Below, piece by piece: positions 32,972 to 42,941 of a stretch of DNA of 64,000 nucleotides. Positions within the stretch are counted from its first letter, which is position 1. Each line of letters opens with the position of its first letter. Source of the DNA: Meandrina meandrites (lineage: Eukaryota > Cnidaria > Anthozoa > Scleractinia > Meandrinidae); contig OY855904.1 in assembly GCA_963693305.1 (NCBI GenBank), forward strand, positions 45,354,815 to 45,418,814, given 5' to 3'. The translations under genes were made by a program, and so were the position numbers. Below the pieces are notes generated by a model. The model saw only the letters and a program-made list of their open reading frames with translations. It was not told where the DNA came from and searched no databases.

Positions 32972-34942
32972 TAAGTATCAGAAAAAACCCTTGCTCACAA
33001 AGGGAATTCTTACATCACTTAAAACTAAAAATAAACTGTATTAAAATCGCTAAAAACATCTACAATAGAAAATAAATCTAATTATAAAAAGTACAGGAAC
33101 AAGTTGAGCCACATAATACGAATATCAAAGAAAAGGTATTACAAAGAAAAATTCGAACAATCTCATAATAACATCAAACAGACATGGAAAATCATTAACG
33201 AAGTTATTAACAAAAAGTCAACTAAAAGGAAACTCCCGAATGCATTTACTTACAATAACGATAAGATAACTGATCCAATCTCAATTACAAATAAATTTAA
33301 TGACTACTTTGCAAACGTTGGGCCGAATCTAGCGAAACAAACACCAGAATCAAGCAGTTCATTTGTGTCATTTCTGAGCAGAACTCATTATGAAAGCTTT
33401 TTCATTGATCCCGTTGCTGAAGAAGAAGTGGAGCAGGAACTACGATCTTTGAATCCCTCAAAAAGTAGTGGAGTCGATGAGATAAGTCCTCGTGTAGCCA
33501 GACAAATAGCGCCTCTTATTGCACAGCCGCTTTCAGAAATATTTAATCAATCATTTCAAACAGGTGTTATTCCTGAAAAACTTAAGATTTCACTGATAAC
33601 ACCAGTTTATAAAAACGAAGACGAGTCGTTGCTATCAAACTACAGGCCTATTTCAGTTTTGCCGTGTTTTTCAAAAGTCTTAGAAAAACTAATGTATAAA
33701 AGAGTAATCAAATTTATAGAAAAGCACAAGATATTTTACCACCAGCAATTTGGATTTCGGAAAAACCATTCAACAGAAATGGCCATAATTAACTTGACTA
33801 CCAAACTAGTTGAAAGCATTGAACGAAATGAATTTACTGCGGGCATCTTCTTGGACCTATCAAAAGCATTTGATACGGGCGATCACAGCATAGTTATCAG
33901 TAAACTGGAACATTATGGGATAAGAGGCATAGCCCTTGATTGGTTTAAAAGTTACCTTACAGACAGAAGCCAAATGGTCAGATTTAATGATAGTATATCA
34001 AACAGAGTAAAAATTACGTGTGGAGTTCCCCAAGGCTCAATTATTGGACCGTTGCTTTTCCTTATTTATATGAATGACATCTATAGATGTTCAGAGTTAT
34101 TAACTTTTATTCTATTTGCAGATGACACAAATATTTTTTTCTCTCATGCGAACTTAAAAACCCTTAGTGAAACAATGAATAATGAATTAACTAAAGTTTC
34201 ATCCTGGTTGCAGGCGAATAAACTTTCTTTAAACATTAAGAAAACTCAAGTTGTCATTTTTAAGGCTAAAAATAAGAATATAAATGAACCTATCAAATTA
34301 AAATTGAACGGTCAACATATTAAACAGGTAGAATCAACCAAATTCTTAGGTATACATATAGATTCAGCCTTGACATGGAAACAACATATTAGCTATATTA
34401 CTAGAAAAATATCTAAGACTAGTGGAATCCTTTGTAAAGCCAGGCACTATGTTTCTTCTAAAACATCAAGAATGCTTTACTATACGTTAATTTACCCTTA
34501 TATTCTCTACGGCAATATAATATGAGCAAATACGTATCCATCTAGACTAGACAAAATCAGAAGAATACAAAAGAAAATTATTAGATTAATAACTTTTTCG
34601 GGTTTCTCTGACCCATCAGCTCCGTTGTTTAAAAACTTAACAATACTACCGATAGACGATATAAATAATGAGACATTAGCCATATTTATGTTTAAGTACT
34701 TCAATAAAGGTTTACCAGAATCATTTCAAATTTTTTTTAAATTGAATAAGGATCTTCAAAATTACAATACGAGGTCTGCATTACAGGTTCACAAACAACG
34801 TGTACGCACAAATTATAAGAAATATTCAACAGAATATAAAGGTACACAAGTTTGGAACAACCTCCCAGACGATATTAAGGACTCAAATTCGCTCAACATT
34901 TTTAAGAAAAATATAAGAAAGTACTACCTAATAAAAAATTAA
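32972..34942 (+). pseudogene. LINE ORF2, reverse transcriptase and C-terminal part
   Basis: Continues ORF2 after the fold-back insertion. RT motifs in order: SLITPVYKNED and NYRPISVLP; motif A GIFLDLSKAFDTGDH (family usually V before DH); GVPQGSIIGPLLFL; active site FADDTNIFF (both D present, 34,121-34,126); LSLNIKKTQVVIF; TKFLGIHID. The frame is then broken by a TGA at 34,523-34,525, where IIWAN would be expected, so one base change from TGG explains it. The C-terminal stretch 34,526-34,942 stays open (IRRIQKKIIR, GTQVWNNLPDDIK) to the stop at 34,940. Confidence 0.9.
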
Positions 34943-35139
34943 AGAATACACATCGTTAATTGACACATATTCAAGGAGGGAATATATACACATATATACA
35001 TATTTTAATAGTTTGCCTTTATGTCACAATAACTGACATAGTAATAATATTGTAAAAATTTCAAATGATTGTAACGGGGGCCTCTCCAAGAAAAACCCAG
35101 AAGGGTTTGCTGAGAGCCCCTGCTCTTAATTTTATTCAA

Positions 35140-35168
35140 AAAAATATTGTTATTGTTATTGTTATTGT
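35140..35168 (+). repeat. (TTATTG)n tail at the LINE 3' end
   Basis: Four to five TTATTG/TATTGT units directly after the 3' UTR, the expected tail form for CR1-like LINEs. This marks the 3' boundary of the element. Confidence 0.7.
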
Positions 35169-35193
35169 CAGGAGCAAATAAATCACAATGAAC

Positions 35194-37261
35194 GGCTATC
35201 TCTAAAATAGGGAACGGATAATCGGGGAATAGGAACGGGGAATGGGGATGGGGAATTTACTAAAACGGGGAATCTCTAAAAGGGGGAATTTACTAAAAGG
35301 GGGAATCTCTAAAAGGGGGAATTTACTAAAATGGGGAATCTCTAAAAGGGGGAATTTACTAAAATGGGGAATCTCTAAAAGGAGGAATTTACTGAAATGG
35401 GGAATCTCTAAAAGGGGGAATTTACTAAAATGGAGAATCTCTAAAAGGGGGAATTTACTAAAATGGGGAATCTCTAAAAGGGGGAATTTCCTATAAGGGG
35501 GAATCTCTAAAAGGGGGAATTTACTAAAATGGGGAATCTCTAAAAGGGGGAATTTACTAAAACGGGGAATCTCTAAAACAAAAGGGGCAAATATAAAAAC
35601 TGCTTGAGTCTGCGAATAAATTAAATAACATTTAACTCTTAATTTCAACGTCCGATAGCACGTGTCAAATTTTTTTTTTTTGCGGTTTAAAAAAATGCAT
35701 CAGCAGTAGATATTGATCTGAAAGTCAGTCATAACTCGCTAAATGAATAAATGAAAAATCCCATAAAATAGTGCATCAGGAATCACTGCTTTCGTTTGCC
35801 GCTTCATTGATCAGAAAATTACTGAAGAGCAGTCTGCAAATAAAAAAAACTTATGGGAAAAGGGACGGTAATTATTATCACTTAAGTAATGAGCAAGTTA
35901 ATTTCCGCGTGCGTTCAATGACTTCGCGCATAGCTTCCCGTCGGTATAATGGACACGTTTGAGACAGTGAAAGCATCAAGGAGTTTTGGCGTGACAGACT
36001 GAGTGGCAGTTTATTGACAGGTAATTATAATGATTAATTTCGAAAGCCGCCCACAATCATACAATATGATCACAAACCCCTGCCGTAGGAAGCGAACTAC
36101 AGAATACAAAATATGACACGATAAAACAAAAAGTAAAAAAAGGAAAGGATGGGTAGGGAGGGTGCTGAAATCGAGCGAGCCATAGAAAGGCGCGTAAGAA
36201 GGACTCACTGTTTCGCAACACGGCAATTAGCGGAAGTACATCACAGCACTGAAACATAGATAAACCTAATCCTTTTATCTTACACTAACAGTAATGAGAA
36301 TATACAATCACAGGGGTATAGAAGGATAAAATCCGAAACTCGCCGAGACGCCAAGACCCTCATTTAAAATCCGAGACCGAGACTGACAATCATTTTTTTC
36401 AAATCCGAGCCCGAGACACCGCCATTCAAAAATCCGAACGCGAGACACTGTGATCTAGAAATCCCAGCGCGAGACTATTACGACGTAGTTCTCTGCTTTG
36501 CTGTTGTCGTTGCCTTTATTTTGTGCCCGGAATTTTGTGACGGTTCAAGCTGATTAAAAATTTCGCTTGGTTTGCGAGACTTGGGACTCAATTTCAAAAT
36601 TCGAGATTCCAAGACGAGCGTTGTTGTTGTTGTTGTTGTTGTTTTTTTGCGAGTAATCGACGTGTCAGGCAACCTTTTATCTCAGTCTTGTTGTTGGTCG
36701 CTCAACATGACTGAATTTAAGTTTCCTTTAGTTTTTATAAGAAAACGGAAAAAAAATAAATCGGTTCGATAGCCTCCTGCAGCTCCACTGATAAGCAAGA
36801 TAAGCCCGCCGAAACAGTTGTTGTTAAAAAAAGCTTCTTAGTACAAACTTCGCACTTCATCATTGAAGCGGCATTTCCACTGCAGCCTAATTTAGAGATT
36901 CCCCGTTTTAGTAAATTCCCCTTTTTAGAGATTCCCCATTTTAGTAAATTCCCCCTTTTAGAGATTCCCCGTTTTAGTAAATTCCCCCTTTTAGAGATTC
37001 CCCATTTTAGTAAATTCCCCCTTTTAGAGATTCCCCATTTTAGTAAATTCCCACTTTTAGAGATTCACCATTTTAGTAAATTCCCCCTTTTAGAGATTCA
37101 CCATTTTAGTAAATTCCCCCTTTTAGAGATTCCCCCTTTTAGTAAATTCCCCCTTTTAGAGATTCCCCGTTTTAGTAAATTCCCATTCCCATTCCCCGTT
37201 CCACGTTCCTATTCCCCGTTCCTATTATTCCGATTCCCCGTTCCCTATTTTAGAGATAGCC
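35194..37261. mobile_element. FB-like fold-back element 3
   Basis: GGCTATCTCTAAAATAGGGA at 35,194 is inverted at 37,261. Each arm is then a 33-bp minisatellite alternating GGGGAATCTCTAAAAGG and GGGAATTTACTAAAA (35,240-35,575 and 36,893-37,195), eight to nine copies per arm. The ~1.3-kb centre has a (GTT)n microsatellite at ~36,625, repeated AATCCGAGAC words at 36,330-36,470 and no recognisable gene. It lies ~25 bp from the LINE tail. No flanking duplication is obvious. Confidence 0.75.
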
Positions 37262-38440
37262 TTTAAACTTTTTATAACGTTAAACTTTCTGCCAAAGTTT
37301 AACTAAGATTTGTTTTGCGCCGACGTGCGTACGTGGGGAACCCAATAAAATGCTCTCGTCAAATTCAATTTTAGAACCTGTCAGTAACAGGCTCTCACAG
37401 GAAAGAAAATTCAGTAGGGACCACGAAATCTATTGACGTCGCTTTGGTGAACAAAACCATGGGAGGTTTTTAACAATGAGCCATTAAAATTTATTTTGTA
37501 CCACTACCTATATGGGCCACTGTATAAGCTTAGAAATATAGTGTGGCTACTTATTTAGTAATAAAATTAAGAAATGGGAGCTTCGCTTTTAGGCCTGCCT
37601 AAATCTATATATTAAATTTGGTGAACGTGATCACCAGATCAAGGAAATTGGGGCAATTATTTATTCTGTAACAAAATCTGAACGTTCAGTTTCCCAAGGT
37701 TAACCATGACAGACACAATTTTCCAACACAAAACAAACATTCCTGCAATTTATGCTTTTTAAGTCACAATGCCAGGTAACATGGAATAACAAACGTCATA
37801 TTTTTCGGCCTATCGTCTAACTTATGCCGTCAAACTCAGTTGAAGAAAGACATAAGGAAGAAAAGCGATCTTGTAAATTCGTTGTAAGATACATTTGAAA
37901 AGTCAAGTCCGGGCAAGTAAAAATACACCTCAACCTGATGTCAAATTTAATTACTTTTAAAGGACTATACTTAGATATTACCGGGATATACCCTTAGGGG
38001 TAAAGTAAAGGTGACAGATACAATAGTGCCTACGGTCTTCTGTTAATTAGTCTCAATTTGTTTTTTTTTTTTCTGGCGAGCATTCTCCATTTGTTAGAAT
38101 CGTCGCAAACGAAAACACCTGCGATTTTTCGAGATGTGTGCGAAACAGTACATAAAACGGGAATGTTACAATTTTTTCCACAAGATACAGCTTCAAGTCG
38201 AGAATGAAGGAAGCAATAGCTGACCGCGATATTCCACTTGAAATCTGCGCGCAGCGTTACGTTGGCTCAGTCTTTAGGCAAATAAACAAAAGATTTCAGT
38301 TACAGTGAAAGTCAAGAGGTACGAATTGCTCAGCACTGCACAACGTAACTGGGAAAATTATTTGTTTGATAAATGGCAAATTTCTTGTGGATTATAGATG
38401 CCCGCTTACGACCACTTATGCGAATTATTAATATGGGGGA
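37262..38440. other. No gene recognised
   Basis: AT-rich unique-looking DNA without frames above 60 codons. I see no tRNA or terminal repeats. Confidence 0.45.
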
Positions 38441-38944
38441 CGTACCTTTCAACATTAAGTATTTTCACTCCTGAAAAATCCACAAACAGCAACATAGAGC
38501 ATTACCAACCAGAGGCGAATCATCAAAAGCACTGTTTGCTGAATAATTTCTTTTTTTTCTAAGAATCTCTTGTTAGTGAAACGTGTTACAATCTACGTGT
38601 TACAATGTTACAATGGAAATGAAATCGGATTAAGCGGTCAGTAAGTAATGGGCAAAATCTCGGGCAAACAACAAAAACAAGTTTCTTCCGAACGTGCCTT
38701 TAAACATTAAGCATTTTCATCCCTGAAAAATCCACAAACAGCAACATAGAGCATTACCAACTAGAGGCGGATCATCAAAAACATTGTTTGCTGAATAATT
38801 TCTTTTTTCTAAGAATCTCTTGTTAGTGAAACGTGTTACAATCTACGTGTTACAATCTTAATGGAAATGAAAGCGGATTAAGCAGTCAGTCAGTAAGTAA
38901 TGGGCAAAATCTCGGGCAAACAACAAAAACAAGTTTCTTCTGAT
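38441..38944. repeat. Tandem duplication, 252-bp unit, two copies
   Basis: Copy 1 (38,441-38,692) and copy 2 (38,693-38,944) share CAACATAGAGCATTACCAAC and GGCAAAATCTCGGGCAAAC with few changes. Copy 1 has an extra ACAATGTT. There is no coding potential. Confidence 0.8.
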
Positions 38945-39922
38945 TTTCGTGCTCTCCGATCCAGTCATCACTACACGTCGTGTACAAAAGGACAAATCTT
39001 TAAACCGCAAGATTTCCTTTAGTTTTCAATGACACCTTGCAGAGGGTCTAGACGAGGATATCTCCAAACTCATCGGCAGTAAAGCATGGGGCAGCAAATT
39101 TGGTACAATCACTGTAAAGTAATCATGGGCTCTCGTCTAGACTTCCTGATTTAATTGATGGTTTATTTTGCGACTGCTTCGTGTCTCGCTTCGTGTCCGT
39201 GTCCCTGCCCGAACTTGTTCTCCTCCAGTCCTTCCTCCGATGACGTCGGCAAGTTTTAGTTATAACGGTTTGTTTTCTTCCAACGCTAAAAATAGTAATG
39301 TTACCAAACAGTTCAGTTTCGTTTTCCTTCCACACAAAAGACAAACTTTTCAAGCAAGGAACAGCAAAAACGAAAAAGAATGACAAAAATGCCCGAGGGG
39401 ACATTTTGGTCGCGATTCATTCAACCAAAAATTTCGGTTTGAGTTTCCAAATTTTCCCGTGCCGAAAGGAACGGTATTTTCCACTTGACTGAACCGGTCA
39501 CGTCAAAATGGCGGGTTTGCCGTTGGAGTTGTTTGTTCCTCGAGTAAGACTTCAAGTAAACAGACATTTTTAATTTTGCGAAGCAACAAGGAGATGATAA
39601 TTACCTGTTAACTTGTTCCAGAGGAGAGATAAATTTACCCGTAGTTACATCTATGACTATTTTCAACTCAATCTTTCGAGAAATCTGTCTGTACGCCCGC
39701 TGTACGATTTATTTTCATTTACGATACGATTACGTGACATTGCACTTGACAAGATCAAGAAACTTCTCTTCCAAGAATTGTACGAAACGTGTCGTCGCGT
39801 CGCTGACATTGAAATGTGTCATGAGAATTATTATATGTCGCGTAAAATGAAGAAACATACGTATGGCTGGTGAAAACACCTGCCGCCGCCATCTTTTAGG
39901 TCTTGAAGAGGACGAAACGGAG
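38945..39922. other. No gene recognised; scattered short frames
   Basis: Frames up to 93 codons on both strands (39,123-39,404 minus; 39,613-39,873 plus) show no domain. A TGACGTC motif at ~39,242 could be a CRE-like site, but there is no gene start to link it to. Confidence 0.35.
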
Positions 39923-40098
39923 TGATAATGCCCAATGGAACAGGAAATTCCCGGAATTTCCAAATTTCCGGAAAAAAGGGACAACCTCTGGAGGTTGTCC
40001 AAAATTTTCAAAATGAGTTTCCAGAAACGTTCTGTTCCATTCGATTTTGTACCGGAATTTCAGGAAATTTTGGTCCAATGGATCGCGCCCTTTATCAT
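39923..40098. mobile_element. Probable small MITE with imperfect inverted ends
   Basis: GATAATGCCCAATGGAACA on the left and GGTCCAATGGATCGCGCCC-TTTATC on the right are partly inverted. Inner GGAATTTCC and GAGGTTGTCC words also pair across the centre. Matching is imperfect. Confidence 0.4.
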
Positions 40099-40886
40099 GG
40101 AATGATGATTGATTTTTTTACCCGATAAATTGCTCCTTAATCATCATCTGCCTCCATTACGCAACTTGACATTTCGTTTCGTAAACAAACACAGCGCGAG
40201 ACTTACTGCGTTCTCTATCACCCAGGTTTCGCGTTTTGTACTTTACCGAAAACCCTCGGCACTGCAAAAAAGTAGTCGAGAAAAAAGGAAACAAAAGATA
40301 TAAAAGAATGGCAACGTTTTAAGCGTTTCAAGTGTTACTTGCTCTGTGCTTGGAACTGTGATTTAGCTGAGTCATATCTGGTCCTGGGCACGTCGCTTTC
40401 AAAAGCTCTCTCGCGGCGGAAATTTAGTTTGGTAACCGCGCACTCTGTTTAATATTTAACGCCACTCGAATTCCGGACTGTTAATCACTAATCGGGGTCA
40501 AGTAGATTATAGGCCCTACGTGAGCTGAAGTAAAAAAATAGGATGTGCAGTGGGTAGTGATGAAAGATATGTCTGCGCAGTAGGCATATTTAGAATATTT
40601 AGGATATGTAGTCATCAATAATAACAACTGCAGTCCGTCTGCGTGAAAGGTCACTTTCTAATAAAGACTTTGAAATCACGCGTGGAAGAACGTAATGGCG
40701 GAAGCGCGTTGCGAAATCAATAAAGAATTTGAAACTATATCTGTCTTCCTGAAGTTTTTCCGTTAAAAAGGGGGTCGTTTCGAGAAACCTTGGTATATTT
40801 TCTCTCTATTTCGCTAGAAATTGCACCTGTTGGTTGCCGAGTTTTCTTTTCTCGAGTCTACTTAATATCACTTACCTTCACCCAAC

Positions 40887-41188
40887 GTGACCGACCTTCG
40901 TCAGTTTCATAATGAATGCCTCGAAAGTTTATGTCGCATTTGGGGTAACAAGCTCAAGAAATCCAAAGATCAGTGGAAATCTAGCTACAAATGCGAAGAA
41001 TACAAAGAGATGTTGCGAGAGCAGTTCGATGTGGAAACTGAAAAGGACGATTCACTGGTTCACCCGCTTCGCTTTTGCAACGCGTGTTATTTAAGTAATT
41101 CGAAGACACGCAGCTCTGTGGTTTGGGAGACACACTATGAAGTTGACTGTAAAATGTGCTCTCTTGGGCTCAAATTAAAAAAAAAAGG
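40887..41188 (+). pseudogene. RAG1-like exon 1: N-terminal zinc-binding region
   Basis: The translation has SLCRIWGNKL, then DDSLVHPLRFCNACYLS, then VWETHYEVDCKMCSLG. This matches the RAG1 N-terminal pattern C-R-I-C-G ... IHP..FC..C ... W..H....C..C, with Trp where the second Cys should be. The frame is open without ATG from ~40,866, so the true start is unresolved: GTG at 40,887 is merely the first start-like codon, and an upstream exon or start-codon loss is possible. The donor is weak (AAAG|GTTGAA near 41,190). Confidence 0.65.
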
Positions 41189-41310
41189 TTGAAGGCCTCT
41201 TAAATAAACGGCACGCAATGCATGCAGAAGCGATGACGTTTCACAAGGGGTCTTTAAGAATTTTCAGGAAATTTGACAGAAAATTTCAAGAAACTTAATA
41301 AAAATAGCTG

Positions 41311-41920
41311 ACAACTTCTGTGTTGAATGATTGTTCGACAAAAGTTGCGTTATGTTGCAGGGAGATATCTGATACTGACGACATATGATACAAGGTCAAA
41401 CGCTGTCTTGAAATTGTTGAGCGCTTTTGTTTTAAAAAAAATTAAAGATTTCTGTTTACTAAATTTTATAAAACACATCAAATATAATAAGTCTCTTTCA
41501 CTTATACTTAGAATTAGTCCTTTCTAACTGCCCGGGAGTATTTTGCTTTAAGTTCTACGCAGTGCTTTCTTGTTGAGTTAAACTTGATTTCTTTTCTACT
41601 GACGTTTATTCCTGAACAACTTCTGTGTTGAATGACTGTTTGACAAAAGCAGTGTTATCCTGTAGCGCGACATCCGATACTGACGACATACGATACAAGG
41701 TCAAACGCTGTCTTGAAAATGTTCAGCCCTTTTCTTTTAAAAAATGTAAAGATTTCTGTTTACTAAATCTAATGAAACACATCAAATATAATTTGTGTCT
41801 TTCGTTTATACATAGAATCGGTCCTTTCTAACTGCCCGGGAGTATTTTGCTTTGAGTTCTACGCCGTGATTTCTTGTTGAGTTTTACTTGAATTATTTTC
41901 TACTGACGTTTATTGCTGAA
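41311..41920. repeat. 305-bp tandem duplication in the first RAG1-like intron
   Basis: Two copies starting ACAACTTCTGTGTTGAATGA at 41,311 and 41,616 share ATACAAGGTCAAACGCTGTC and CTGCCCGGGAGTATTTTGC. A third copy begins around 41,905 but fades. The short frames in it are repeats of each other. Confidence 0.8.
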
Positions 41921-42161
41921 GTTAGTTCCAAATTCTATTCGGTTCTAGAAAGATCGGTCGATTGCAACAGACAACAGATCCCTTCCACTCGCACGACGAC
42001 AAGAACAAGAACACAAACCATGCACCTAGTTCCCAATGCTCTTCGGTTCAATTCAGGGAGTAATCGCGCTCACACCGTAACACCAAAAATTCCATAAATT
42101 CCATCGCTTTTTCGCTTTACAGCATTAATCGATGACGTCATTCTATGACGTCATCACTTAA

Positions 42162-42839
42162 AAAGGGTCCCTTGGTCGAAAGAAAACCAGTGAGGGTGTC
42201 AGTAGTAACACTGATCAAGGATTACACAGTCAAGCACTTCTTGAACGAGTCCAAGAGCTTTCTCTGCGGCCGTCAGTCAACCGCACTGAAAATTTCTCTG
42301 AAAATTTCGAATTTGTGGGGGAGGTTAAAGAGGACTTTAATTGCGCAGTTTGAAGAGAGGTTCTTGGATCCCCAATCGAGACAAAATGTGAGCACTATTT
42401 CTGTGGAGGGTGCTTGAAACAAGCATTAGGCCTTGCCAATACCTCTTTGTTATGTCCAGAATGTAAGGTGGAAATCTTACCCTGCGATCTCAAGCAACCC
42501 ACAAGAATGATTCTCCGTGTGTTGGGGGAACTAGAGGTTGAATGCAAGCGATGCAAAAATAAATGCTACTATGAAGACAGTGGGAAACACATCTGTCCCG
42601 ATCCCACAGGTGAAAACGCAGCGCAAGTGGTGCAACCCATGCCCCAGGTACCCCAACCTGCCCCTGGGCCTGCCCCTACCCCTCCTTTGATTTCACCAAG
42701 AAGGAGCCTGGAACAAGCTATGGTGGAACTTAGAGAGGGTACGATAACATCAGAGGTAGAAAAGCTGGGAACGCTTTTTGTGAAATCGAAGCTTAAGGAG
42801 TCAAATGATGGCAGTGCTGTGCTGAAAACAGGAGGCAAG
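42162..42839 (+). pseudogene. RAG1-like exon 2: RING finger with stop at a zinc ligand
   Basis: The frame runs from 42,162 to a perfect donor (AAG|GTAAGT at 42,840). After LLERVQELSLRPSV and FEFVGEVKED comes NCAV-stop-REVLG, then CEHYFCGGC and LLCPECK. The TGA at 42,351-42,353 sits exactly where the second cysteine of the first C-x-x-C pair belongs; TGT or TGC would give CAVC. The RAG1-like zinc region that follows reads ELEVECKRCKNKCYY. A proline-rich linker (PQVPQPAPGPAPTPP) leads to a helical end. Downstream exons continue in phase 0. Confidence 0.7.
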
Positions 42840-42941
42840 GTAAGTCAGCATAAACTCAATAACAATTTGGAAACAAATTTCATCTACTATAAGTTTGAAT
42901 AGTTTATTCAATGCCTCTTCAAATTTCTGTTTTCATGCCAG

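Larger units (their letters stand above)
25560..35170 (+). mobile_element. CR1/Jockey-type LINE interrupted by a fold-back transposon
   Basis: The order is 5' region, ORF1 (25,708-26,422), ORF2 endonuclease (to 27,786), a 5.2-kb insertion, then ORF2 reverse transcriptase (32,972-34,942), a ~200-bp 3' UTR and a (TTATTG)n tail ending near 35,168. A short tandem repeat tail is typical of CR1/L2-like elements. The 3' UTR holds a hairpin (GGGGGCCTCTCC against GAGAGCCCCTG). Without the insertion the LINE would be ~4.4 kb, near full length. Confidence 0.85.

Noticed and set aside
35202..35648. 148-codon minus-strand frame with repeating LLEIPHFSKFP
   Set aside because: Product of the 33-bp minisatellite arm of fold-back 3.
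40695..40765. Upstream ATG with a 23-codon frame as the RAG1-like start
   Set aside because: It ends before exon 1 and no convincing donor and acceptor pair joins it in frame. It could be an upstream frame.
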